From Bacillota bacterium (GTDB lineage: Bacteria; Bacillota; Sulfobacillia; RBS10-35; JAJYVN01), in assembly GCA_021791815.1 (NCBI GenBank), contig JAJYVV010000011.1:1-44499 (forward strand): a DNA stretch of 44,499 nucleotides. The letters are read 5' to 3'. The notes under the pieces were generated by a model that had not been told where the DNA came from, searched no databases, and worked only from the letters and a program-made list of their open reading frames with translations. A program made the translations under genes and the position numbers. Shown here in pieces: positions 34,301-41,626 of this stretch. How positions within the stretch are numbered: the stretch's first letter is position 1; every line of letters begins with the position of its first letter.

Positions 34301-35383
34301 TCAGATGGCCGGGATGTCGATGTCCACTTCGTGGCCGGTCGCGGCCGAGCGCAGAATCCCGTCGATGACGGCCTGGTTGCGCACGATGGTCTCGCCGGGA
34401 ATGGGCGCCGGCCGGCCCTCCTTCACGGCGACGACGAAATCGCGGACCTTCTCATAGAAGATGTCCAGATTGCCCCGCGGCCGCAGGGGCAACGGGCTCT
34501 CCGTGTGCATGCCGAGGACGTCGTGGTAGAGGGTCACACCGCCCACGGTGCCGTCCCAGGCGCCGCCGGAAGGAAGCACCTTGAGGCCGGCGTCGGTGCC
34601 AAGGAACAGCGTGTTGCCCAGCGAGTCCATGTGCATCGCCCAGGACACCTTGAAGTTGAGCACGGCGCCGCCCTCCAGGCGCACCAGGGCGATGCCGAAA
34701 TCTTCCACCTCGAAGCGGTCCGCCTCGCGGTGGTATTTCGGGTTCGTGCCGAAGTAGTTGGACGAATAGGCCGACACCGTGAGGGGGCGCGGGTAGTCGA
34801 GCGCATGGAGCGCCATGTCCAGGGCGTAGCACCCGATGTCCGCGATGGCGCCCGACCCCGCAAGGTCCTTGCGGATGAACGTGCCGCCGGGCGCCCCCCG
34901 CCGCCGCCCGCCGCCGGTCTCCACGTAATAGACCCGCCCGAGCTGCCCGGACTGGACCACCGACCGAACCATGCGCATGTTGGGGTCGTAGCGCGGCTGG
35001 AATCCGATCGTCAGGATCTTGCCGGACTCCTTCGCGGCGCGGGCCATCTCGACCGCCTGCTCCAGCGTGACCGCCATCGGCTTTTCGCACAGCACGTGCT
35101 TGCCGGCCCGCAGGGCGTCGACCGAGGTGCGGTGATGGGCCACGTTCGGCGTGCACACGCTGACGCCGTCCAGGTCCAGTTCCAGGAGGGCCCGGTGATC
35201 GTCGAAGGCGCGTGCGGCCGGCAGGCCGTGGCGTTGGACGAACTCCGCCGCCTTGCCGGGGACGACGTCCGCCACCGCCACGATCTCCACGTCGCTCATC
35301 CGCTTGTATGCGCCGGCGTGGGCGCCGGCGATGCCCCCGCTGCCAATGATCCCGATGCGCACCGAGTCCGCCACCGCGACCAT
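34301..35383 (-). CDS. Gfo/Idh/MocA family oxidoreductase (paralogue B)
   Basis: A 360-residue NAD(P)-dependent dehydrogenase closely resembling the product of 2999-4084 over its whole length, with identical stretches such as [19 protein letters not shown] and [12 protein letters not shown]. It has Rossmann GSGGIA, EKP lysine motif and DIGCYALD with Tyr at the usual His position, as in paralogue A. Divergence concentrates near residues 260-300, where B lacks a few residues of A ([12 protein letters not shown] versus GGAWDGT) and where the substrate loop probably lies. The start is ATG 35383; the GTG three codons later lines up better with paralogue A and leaves a more normal distance to AAAGGGG. 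The strong hairpin at 34245-34284 follows. No transporter or kinase is adjacent. Confidence 0.9.
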   Translation of the reverse strand: MVAVADSVRIGIIGSGGIAGAHAGAYKRMSDVEIVAVADVVPGKAAEFVQRHGLPAARAFDDHRALLELDLDGVSVCTPNVAHHRTSVDALRAGKHVLCEKPMAVTLEQAVEMARAAKESGKILTIGFQPRYDPNMRMVRSVVQSGQLGRVYYVETGGGRRRGAPGGTFIRKDLAGSGAIADIGCYALDMALHALDYPRPLTVSAYSSNYFGTNPKYHREADRFEVEDFGIALVRLEGGAVLNFKVSWAMHMDSLGNTLFLGTDAGLKVLPSGGAWDGTVGGVTLYHDVLGMHTESPLPLRPRGNLDIFYEKVRDFVVAVKEGRPAPIPGETIVRNQAVIDGILRSAATGHEVDIDIPAI

Positions 35384-35531
35384 CCACCCCTTTCGCCGGC
35401 CGTGGCCGCCACGGTGCCGCCCGGCGGCCGCGGCGCGCCCGAGCCGGGACACGCCGGCCCGACGTTCCCCCTGCGCGGGGCTTCTCCTGCGCGGCCGGGG
35501 GTGGCAAACGACACAAATGGCCGGCACGGGG

Positions 35532-35546
35532 CGAGGGCCGCCCTCG
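35532..35546 (-). terminator. short hairpin after the cyclophilin gene
   Basis: CGAGGG (35532-35537) pairs with CCCTCG (35541-35546) around CCG, 3 nt past the stop of the minus-strand cyclophilin gene. No U-tract. Confidence 0.4.
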
Positions 35547-35549
35547 GCG

Positions 35550-36224
35550 TCAGGACCCGGAGGACGCAGAACCGGCGGCCGCCGCCGTCTGGTCGATCGT
35601 GACCCGGATGATGTGCGCGTTCCGCTTGGGCGAACTGATCTCGCTCGGGTTCAGAGGGTTGGCGGCCACGGGCAGCGCGGCGATACGATCGACCACCGCC
35701 TGGCCGGATGTGACCATGCCCACCTCCGTATAGACGGGGTCGGCGTTGAGGTTGGCGCACTGGGACCCCGTGCAGATGAAGAATTGGCTCCCGTTGGTGT
35801 TCGGTCCGGAATTCGCCATGGCCACGATGCCGGGTGCATATGGATAGGGCGGCGGAAGCTCGTCGCCGAACCGGTACCCGGGACCGCCCGTGCCGATGTT
35901 GTTCGGGTCGCCGGTCTGCACCATGAAGCCCTTGATGACGCGAAAGAACCGCAGGCCGTTGTAGAAACCGTGCCGCGACAGGAACACGAAGTTGTTCACC
36001 GCGACAGGGTCCTGGGCAGCGAACAGGTCGATGGTGAAGGTGCCGAAGTTGGTGTCGACGACCGCGGAGTAGGCGTCGCCCGGCGTCAGCGTCACGGGCG
36101 GGGCCGAGGACCAGGTCGCATGGGTGGCGGTCCGCCCGCACGCGGCCGTCAGGAGGGCAGCCAGAAGGGCCCCGGCCGCCGCCCGCAGCGCGGCGCCCCC
36201 TCGGGGCATCCGCCGGTCGCGCAT
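35550..36224 (-). CDS. lipoprotein cyclophilin-type peptidyl-prolyl isomerase
   Basis: A 224-residue exported cyclophilin that would catalyse prolyl cis-trans isomerisation outside the membrane. The signal peptide has a basic start (MRDRRMPRGG), a hydrophobic core and lipobox LTAAC with Cys29. The cyclophilin fold covers about 50-215: LRFFRVIKGFMVQTGDP contains the catalytic Arg, and MANSGPNTNGSQFFICTG contains the substrate-binding Gln/Phe. DELPPPYPYAPGIVAM is a typical bacterial variant of the loop. ATG 36224 was chosen because GGAGG (complement of 36235-36239) lies 10 nt away; ATG 36230 is closer than ideal. It is divergent from the MFS gene and ends in a short hairpin. Confidence 0.92.
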   Translation of the reverse strand: MRDRRMPRGGAALRAAAGALLAALLTAACGRTATHATWSSAPPVTLTPGDAYSAVVDTNFGTFTIDLFAAQDPVAVNNFVFLSRHGFYNGLRFFRVIKGFMVQTGDPNNIGTGGPGYRFGDELPPPYPYAPGIVAMANSGPNTNGSQFFICTGSQCANLNADPVYTEVGMVTSGQAVVDRIAALPVAANPLNPSEISSPKRNAHIIRVTIDQTAAAAGSASSGS

Positions 36225-36292
36225 CCGCATACCGCCTCCAGGTCCTGCGCCGGTGCGCGGGCCGCCCCCGGCCGCCGCCCTCGGACCGAGAC

Positions 36293-36301
36293 ATGGTACC
36301 A
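36293..36301 (-). promoter_or_regulatory. possible extended -10 promoter of the cyclophilin gene
   Basis: On the minus strand TGGTACCAT has the TGn extension and a TACCAT hexamer (4 of 6 matches). It would start transcription near 36286 with a leader of about 60 nt. Confidence 0.3.
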
Positions 36302-36377
36302 GAGACAGACCCGGCATGCGCGGCCCGGCACGAACGGTCCGGCCGCGGCTGGCGGTGGGCGCGACCGTTCCGCTAAG

Positions 36378-37649
36378 ATGCGAGGCGTGATCCGCCGACT
36401 GCGCGCGACCCTCGGCGCCCGAACGATGCGCAGCTTCGGCGTGGACGTCGCGGCGACGAGCCTGTTCGCCGTCTTCCAGGCGCTGCTGTCCCCGTTCGTC
36501 CTCATCGTGGCGGTCCAGCGCGGCGCGGCGCCGTGGGAGGTCGGCCTCCTCACCGCGGCTCCGAACGCCGCGATGCTGCTTTCGGGGTGGTACGCCAGAC
36601 TGGCGGAACGCCGGCGCCTGGTGCCATGGGTGTCGTGGACCAGCGGCCTCGGGCGGGCGCTCCTGCTGCTCGGGGCGTGGGGCAGCGGCCTGGGGCTCTT
36701 CCTCGGGGCCTACTGCGGCTTCAGCATCCTGTCCGCGGCCTCCAACCCCGCGTACACGGCCATCGAGCGCGCGATCTACCACGAGCGGTGGCGCGGGCAG
36801 CTGATGGCGGGCGTGCGCACCGCCCTCGGCCTCGTGCAGTTCCTCGGGACGCTGGTCGCCGGCCGGCTCATGGACGCCTATGGCTCGGCGCGCGTCTGGA
36901 CGGTCGCGGTGATCTTCGGCATCGGCTCGGCGGTGGTCTTCACGCGCATGCCCGAGCCGGCGAGCGCGGCCCGGCCGGCCGGGAGCGAGCCGCGGGACCG
37001 GGTCGCCGGCCGCGGCGCCCTGGCGCTCGCCGCGGCGGATCCGCGCTTCCGCGCCCTCATCGTCGCGGTGATGCTGGCCGGCGGCGGCAACCTGCTCGTC
37101 GCCCCCGGCTATCCGCTGTACCAGGTCCACCGGCTGCACCTTACCGACGGAGCGGTCGCCGACCTGACCGCGGTATGGGCGCTCGCCTGGACCGTGTGCT
37201 ACCCCCTCTGGGGGCGGATCTGCGACCGGCGCCGGCCCGCGCTCGTGGTGGCCCTGGCCTGCGGCTGCTACGTCGTCCCTCCCCTCTGCTACGCCGCGGG
37301 CGCGCACCTGCCCGTGCTCCTTGGGGCCTACCTCGTCCAGGGGGTCGGGGACTCGGCCCTCGACGCCGGTTGGCAAAACCACGTGATGCGCCTCGCGGGC
37401 GACCGCATCGGGGTCTACGCCGCCGCCTACTACACGTTCCTCGGCGTCCGCGGCACGCTCATGCCCATGCTGGGCGCCGCCGCGGCCGCGCGCTTCGGGC
37501 TGGTCCCCCTGTTTCTGGCCGGCGCCGCCATGGTTCTCGCCGGGCTGTGGTGCGCGCGCCGGCTGCCCGATGCGCCGCTGCCGCTCGCAAGGGACGTCCG
37601 CGGCGCGCCGGAGCAGCGGGTCGCACCGGGGTCGGGGGCCCGCGCATAG
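36378..37649 (+). CDS. major facilitator superfamily transporter
   Basis: A 423-residue inner-membrane transporter with about 12 hydrophobic segments in two halves, separated by a cytosolic loop (about 190-225, MPEPASAARPAGSEPRDR). Segments include FAVFQALLSPFVLIVAV, LLLLGAWGSGLGLFLGAYCG and LIVAVMLAGGGNLLVAPGY. A short polar loop (ARLAERRRLVPW) sits where MFS proteins carry their loop 2-3 motif, in degenerate form, and a partial repeat (WGRICDRRRPALV) appears in the second half. The substrate cannot be read from the sequence; drugs, sugars and small acids are all possible. The ATG at 36378 has no ribosome binding site; the GTG three codons later, or ATG 36426, are alternatives. It is transcribed alone and converges on the sugar kinase. 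Confidence 0.85.
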   Translation: MRGVIRRLRATLGARTMRSFGVDVAATSLFAVFQALLSPFVLIVAVQRGAAPWEVGLLTAAPNAAMLLSGWYARLAERRRLVPWVSWTSGLGRALLLLGAWGSGLGLFLGAYCGFSILSAASNPAYTAIERAIYHERWRGQLMAGVRTALGLVQFLGTLVAGRLMDAYGSARVWTVAVIFGIGSAVVFTRMPEPASAARPAGSEPRDRVAGRGALALAAADPRFRALIVAVMLAGGGNLLVAPGYPLYQVHRLHLTDGAVADLTAVWALAWTVCYPLWGRICDRRRPALVVALACGCYVVPPLCYAAGAHLPVLLGAYLVQGVGDSALDAGWQNHVMRLAGDRIGVYAAAYYTFLGVRGTLMPMLGAAAAARFGLVPLFLAGAAMVLAGLWCARRLPDAPLPLARDVRGAPEQRVAPGSGARA

Positions 37650-37692
37650 GGCGCGGCGCTCCGGCGGGGTGCCGCTCCTAGGTCGGGCGGGT

Positions 37693-38694
37693 TCAGCCCC
37701 GGGCGCGCAGGAAGGCGTCGACCTCCCCCCGGTCGGGCATCGCCGCCATCGCGCCCGGGCGGGTGGTCTGGAGGGCCGCCGCCGCGCAGCAGCGCCGCAG
37801 CATCTGTTCCGCCTCGGCGATGGACATCGCGGCCGGGCCCACGGCGGAAGAGCCGGGCGCCGCCCCGGCCCACCAGGCGAGCATCGTGCCGAGGAAGCAG
37901 TCCCCCGCGCCGACCGCGTCGACCGCCTGAACCTCGAAGCCGGGATGCGCGGCGACGGCATCCGGCGTGACCCACAGGGCGCCGCGCTCGGCGCGGGTGA
38001 CGACGACGGCCGCCGGTCCGCCCGGGGCGCCGCGGGACGCCGCGAGCAGCCGGCGGGCGCGATCCTCCGCGGAGCCCTCGGCATCCGCGAGCAGTTCCAA
38101 TTCCGCCTCGTTGCACTTCAGGACCTCCGCGAGGGCCGCGGCCTCCCGTGCGGCCGCGGCCCCGGCCGAGGCGGATGGCCACAATCGGGGGCGCCAGTTG
38201 ACGTCGAAGCAGGCGGGCACCCCGAGCGCGCGCGCCCGCTGCAGCGCGTGCAGGGTCGCCGCCCGTGACTCCGGCGCGGATAGGGAGACCCCTCCGCACC
38301 CCAGGCCCGCCGCGCCGCGCAGAACCTCATCCCCCACGTCGCCGGGCGCCAGGGCCGCGTCGGCGCCCCGCAGGAACTGGAACCCGGCGTCGCCTCGCGC
38401 CAAGGGCAGCACGAAGGCGAGCGTCGTGAACAGCGTCGGGTGCGTCCGCAGCAGGGCGCCGTCCACCCCCGCGCCGACGAGCGCCTGCCGGAGGAGCCGG
38501 CCGAACGCGTCCCCGCCGACGCTCCCCACGAAGGCCGCGGACGCACCCGCCCGGGCCGCCGCGACGGCCGCGTTGGCCGGCGCGCCTCCGGGCGACGGGC
38601 GGAACGCGCGGGCCTCCTCCAGCGCTGCGCCGCCCTCGCCCAGGAAGTCCACGAGCACCTCGCCGATCAGGACGACCCTGCCCACGCCCGACAC
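37693..38694 (-). CDS. PfkB family sugar kinase (fructokinase/KDG-kinase-like)
   Basis: A ribokinase-fold kinase that phosphorylates a sugar or sugar acid with ATP. With GTG 38694 it has 333 residues. The N-terminal VVLIGEVLVDF strand, the substrate-binding GGAPANAAVAAARAG (PfkB signature 1 region) and the catalytic DAVGAGDCFLGTML (signature 2, Asp base in GAGD) are all intact. A further VLKCNEAELELL helix is typical of fructokinase and 2-dehydro-3-deoxygluconokinase. GTG 38694 was preferred over GTG 38718 because AAAGGGGGG (complement of 38702-38710) lies just upstream. It is the last gene of the five-gene operon, 30 nt after the AP-superfamily hydrolase. It would act on whatever the upstream hydrolases or dehydrogenase release. 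Confidence 0.9.
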   Translation of the reverse strand: MSGVGRVVLIGEVLVDFLGEGGAALEEARAFRPSPGGAPANAAVAAARAGASAAFVGSVGGDAFGRLLRQALVGAGVDGALLRTHPTLFTTLAFVLPLARGDAGFQFLRGADAALAPGDVGDEVLRGAAGLGCGGVSLSAPESRAATLHALQRARALGVPACFDVNWRPRLWPSASAGAAAAREAAALAEVLKCNEAELELLADAEGSAEDRARRLLAASRGAPGGPAAVVVTRAERGALWVTPDAVAAHPGFEVQAVDAVGAGDCFLGTMLAWWAGAAPGSSAVGPAAMSIAEAEQMLRRCCAAAALQTTRPGAMAAMPDRGEVDAFLRARG

Positions 38695-38724
38695 GCCGGT
38701 TCCCCCCTTTGGCCCCACTTCGCC

Positions 38725-40155
38725 TCACGATCCGGTCCAGAGCCCGGGGGCGATCGGTTGCCCGACCGCGTCGGGAAGGTCGGGCAGGCCCAGGTGACGG
38801 GCGGCGGTCGGCCCGACGTCCACCAGGCGCAGGCCACGGGCCGCCCGCCCCGGCCCCGCGCCGCGCCGCAGGTCCCGCCCCGAGATCGCCGTGAACACCC
38901 CGTACCGGGCATGATTCGCCCCGTCCGGTCCGGTGTCGTTCTCGCGGGTGAACACCTCGCCGGCGCGGCTCGCGAACCCGCCGAGGGCGCGCCAGTAGAG
39001 GTCGCCGGGATACACGATCAGGTCCGGCGCGAACCCGGCCACCCGCCGGTAGACGCGCTGCGGGACGTGGACGCGCGTGCGCGCGCCGGCGGGACCCCAG
39101 GGCATCCGCACGGCCCGCAGGCGGCGCGCGATCTCGTCCCGCGCCTGGGCGGCCCGGTCTGCGGGCACCCGCCCTTCCGGTTCACGGCCCGCGATGTTCA
39201 GGAACACCCGGCCGTAGTATCCGCCGTCCCCCCAGGCGGTTGTGGCCGCCCAGTCGACGTCCTCGGTCCGCAGCCGCCCCGGGCGCTCCGGAGGGCGGCG
39301 CAGGCGCAGCAGCCCCTCGCGCAGCAGCCATTCGTTGATGAGGAAGCCTCCGTCCATGCGCTGCGCGCCATGGTCGGAGACGCAGAGCACCAGCGTCTCG
39401 TCGTCCACGAACCGCAGGGCCTCGCCGAGCCAGCGATCGACCACCGCGTAGTACTCGCGGATCGTATCCCGGAACGGGCTCCCGGCCTCGTGCAGCACGT
39501 GCCGCGGGTCCATGAACTGCCAGAAGGCATGATGGGCACGGTCGGTTCCGATCTCGACGATGGCGAACAGATCCCAGGGGCGCGTGCCCAGGAGGTGGGT
39601 GGCCAGCCGCCAGCGCTTGTCGGTCATGTCCAGGATCTCATCCAGCACCCGGCGCCGGTCTGGGCTGCGGGCGTCCTCGACGTCGAAGCGGTAGTCGCCG
39701 ACCAGGGCCCGCGTCTCCGCGACCAGCGACGCCGGCTCGGCGAACGCGCTGTCCGGCCCGGGCGTCAGGAAGCAGCCGACGAACTCGCCGCGAACCCTGC
39801 GGGGCGGGTAGCCGGGCGGCACACCGACGATGGTGCTGTGCAGGCCCGCGGCGCCGGCCAGGTCCCAGACGGCCGGCGCGGACGAGGCGGGTATCCCGTC
39901 GGAGAAGGTCAGGCGGAGAGGCCCGTAGCCCCAACCCGCGCGGTTCCGGAACCCGTAGACGCCGAGCTGGCCCGGGTCCCGGCCGGTCATGGCGCACATC
40001 CAGGCGGGACAGGTGATCGGCGGGCACACACTGAGCAGGCGGCCCGCGGCCCCGGCCGCGATCCGCTGCAGATTGGGCATGGCGGCCCGGAAGCGGCCGA
40101 GCGCCAGCGTCGGTTCGAGGCAGTCCAGGCCCAGGAGCATGACCCGGGGCCGCAT
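38725..40155 (-). CDS. alkaline-phosphatase-superfamily phosphodiesterase/nucleotide pyrophosphatase-like
   Basis: A 476-residue metal-dependent hydrolase without a signal peptide. It begins VMLLGLDCLEP (first metal Asp), then CPPITCPAWMCAMTG carrying the predicted Thr nucleophile, as in type I phosphodiesterases. IGTDRAHHAFW provides Asp and His metal ligands and CVSDHGAQRMDGGF the second Asp-His pair. HARYGVF near residue 400 probably holds the last His ligand. This pattern matches the phosphodiesterase/nucleotide-pyrophosphatase and iPGM-like branch rather than sulfatases. Start ATG 40155 follows AAGGGAG (complement of 40165-40171) at 9 nt. It sits between a sulfatase-like gene and the sugar kinase, so it probably acts on a phosphorylated sugar or nucleotide-sugar in the cytosol. 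Confidence 0.87.
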   Translation of the reverse strand: MRPRVMLLGLDCLEPTLALGRFRAAMPNLQRIAAGAAGRLLSVCPPITCPAWMCAMTGRDPGQLGVYGFRNRAGWGYGPLRLTFSDGIPASSAPAVWDLAGAAGLHSTIVGVPPGYPPRRVRGEFVGCFLTPGPDSAFAEPASLVAETRALVGDYRFDVEDARSPDRRRVLDEILDMTDKRWRLATHLLGTRPWDLFAIVEIGTDRAHHAFWQFMDPRHVLHEAGSPFRDTIREYYAVVDRWLGEALRFVDDETLVLCVSDHGAQRMDGGFLINEWLLREGLLRLRRPPERPGRLRTEDVDWAATTAWGDGGYYGRVFLNIAGREPEGRVPADRAAQARDEIARRLRAVRMPWGPAGARTRVHVPQRVYRRVAGFAPDLIVYPGDLYWRALGGFASRAGEVFTRENDTGPDGANHARYGVFTAISGRDLRRGAGPGRAARGLRLVDVGPTAARHLGLPDLPDAVGQPIAPGLWTGS

Positions 40156-40211
40156 GCTGCCCAGCTCCCTTGCCTCGCGGGGTTCGGACGGCCCGGGCCC
40201 CGCGGGGCGCG

Positions 40212-41576
40212 TCAGTACCCCAGGTTGGCGAGGCGCCGGGAGACCCTCTCGCGATCCTCCTCGCTCACGGCGGGCGGCGCGGGGGCTCCCGGCGCCACGA
40301 TCCTCCGGAGCGACACCGTCTGCCGCGCCAGCGGGTCCCCATCCCCGGTCTCGCGCGCACGCCGCGCCACGTGGTCCTCGAGCCGCCGCAGCAGGGCGGA
40401 CGCGACCTCCGGCCGCACCGCCGCGAGGTTGGCGGTTTCGCCCGGATCCGCGACCATATCGTAAAGTTCCACGTCGGGCCCGCCGTGGAAGTCGGGCTCC
40501 AGGGCCGAGATGAGCTTGTAGCGGCCGTCCAGCCAGGCACGCTTGCGCATCCAGCTGCACTCCGTGCAGTAGAGGGGATCCTCGGAGCCGAGCCCTCCGC
40601 GCCAGGCCATACCGAGGTCCCGCCCGGGCAGGAACGCCGGCGCCGGTACCCCCAGGGCCCCGAGGACCGTGGGCGCCACGTCGAGGAGCGTCACGGGCCC
40701 GCCGCACGCCACGCCCCGGGGTACGCGCCCGGGTCCCCACAGCAGCAGGGGCACCCGGAGGTTCGTCTCGTACAGGCCGTGGTGATCGAACCAGATGCCG
40801 TGCTCGCCGAGCTCCTCGCCGTGGTCCGCCGTCAGCAACACGATCGCGTCCTGCAGGCAGCCGGCCGCCCCCAGCAGGCGCAGGAGGCGCCCCACGCCGT
40901 GGTCCAGGGCCCGGACGCACGCCGCGTATTGGGCGCGGGGGAAGGCGCGGTCGGTGACGCCCGGCATCCAGCCGGCGAAGTAGTCGGCGAAGGGGGCGAA
41001 GGCCCACATGGCATCCAGCCCGTGTTCCCCCGCCCGTTTCTCGTCGCCCGCATAGAAGAGGCGGTGCCACGGCGGGGGCGGGCAATAGGGCGTGTGCGCG
41101 TCCCAGAAGTGGAAGAAACCGAAGAACGGCCGCCCGGCGCGCGCCGCCGCGCCCAGCGTGTCCACGGCCTCCGCCGCGGCGGCGAGCACGGCCTCGGACT
41201 TGCGCCAGAACCCGTCGGGGGACGGTTCAAGGGCGTATGGGCAATAGCGGTCGAAGCCGCGCGGAAACCAGCGGCCCAGGTTGTCGGCCGCCGCCGTCAC
41301 GACGCCGGCCCCGGAGAGCGCCTCCGGGAGCCACCACAGGCCGGCGGGCGGCAGCACCGGTCCCCCGTGGGCGACGACGTGGTGGACGAACGCATCCTGG
41401 CCGGCGAACAGGGTGGTGTGCGCCGGCTGGGTCGGAATGTGCGGGGAACGGGCCTGGGTGAAGCGCGCACCCTCGGCCGCCAGGCGGTCGATCGCGGGGG
41501 ACGTCGGCAGGGGGCAGCCGTAACAGCCGAGGTGGTCCGCGCGCAGGGTGTCGCACACGATCAGCACGACGTTCAG
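40212..41576 (-). CDS. sulfatase-fold hydrolase 1, Thr in place of formylglycine Cys
   Basis: A 454-residue alkaline-phosphatase-superfamily protein. The first metal-binding strand is VVLIVCDTLRADHLGCYG. The sulfatase signature C/S-x-P-x-R is replaced by T-Q-P-A-H (Thr49 to His53) within HIPTQPAHTTLFAG, so formylglycine cannot form. WDAHTPY and LTADHGEELGEHGIWFDHHG provide further ligands. LYCTECSWMRKRAW near the C-terminus is shared with the next gene. No signal peptide. The start appears to be CTG at 41576: GGAAAGGGG lies exactly 9 nt upstream, the paralogue's GTG aligns at this codon, and no ATG/GTG/TTG precedes it; GTG 41567 is the only nearby alternative. About half identical by eye to the product of 41627-43129. 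Substrate unknown: a phosphoester is more likely than a sulfate ester. Confidence 0.85.
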   Translation of the reverse strand: MNVVLIVCDTLRADHLGCYGCPLPTSPAIDRLAAEGARFTQARSPHIPTQPAHTTLFAGQDAFVHHVVAHGGPVLPPAGLWWLPEALSGAGVVTAAADNLGRWFPRGFDRYCPYALEPSPDGFWRKSEAVLAAAAEAVDTLGAAARAGRPFFGFFHFWDAHTPYCPPPPWHRLFYAGDEKRAGEHGLDAMWAFAPFADYFAGWMPGVTDRAFPRAQYAACVRALDHGVGRLLRLLGAAGCLQDAIVLLTADHGEELGEHGIWFDHHGLYETNLRVPLLLWGPGRVPRGVACGGPVTLLDVAPTVLGALGVPAPAFLPGRDLGMAWRGGLGSEDPLYCTECSWMRKRAWLDGRYKLISALEPDFHGGPDVELYDMVADPGETANLAAVRPEVASALLRRLEDHVARRARETGDGDPLARQTVSLRRIVAPGAPAPPAVSEEDRERVSRRLANLGY

Positions 41577-41626
41577 GGCAGGCGGCCCCTTTCCGGGATG
41601 GTCAGGCCCAGGCGCCGGCCCCGCCG

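Noticed and set aside
37650-37692. Terminator between the MFS and PfkB genes
   Set aside because: Only 4-5 bp stems with large loops can be drawn; not above background for this base composition.
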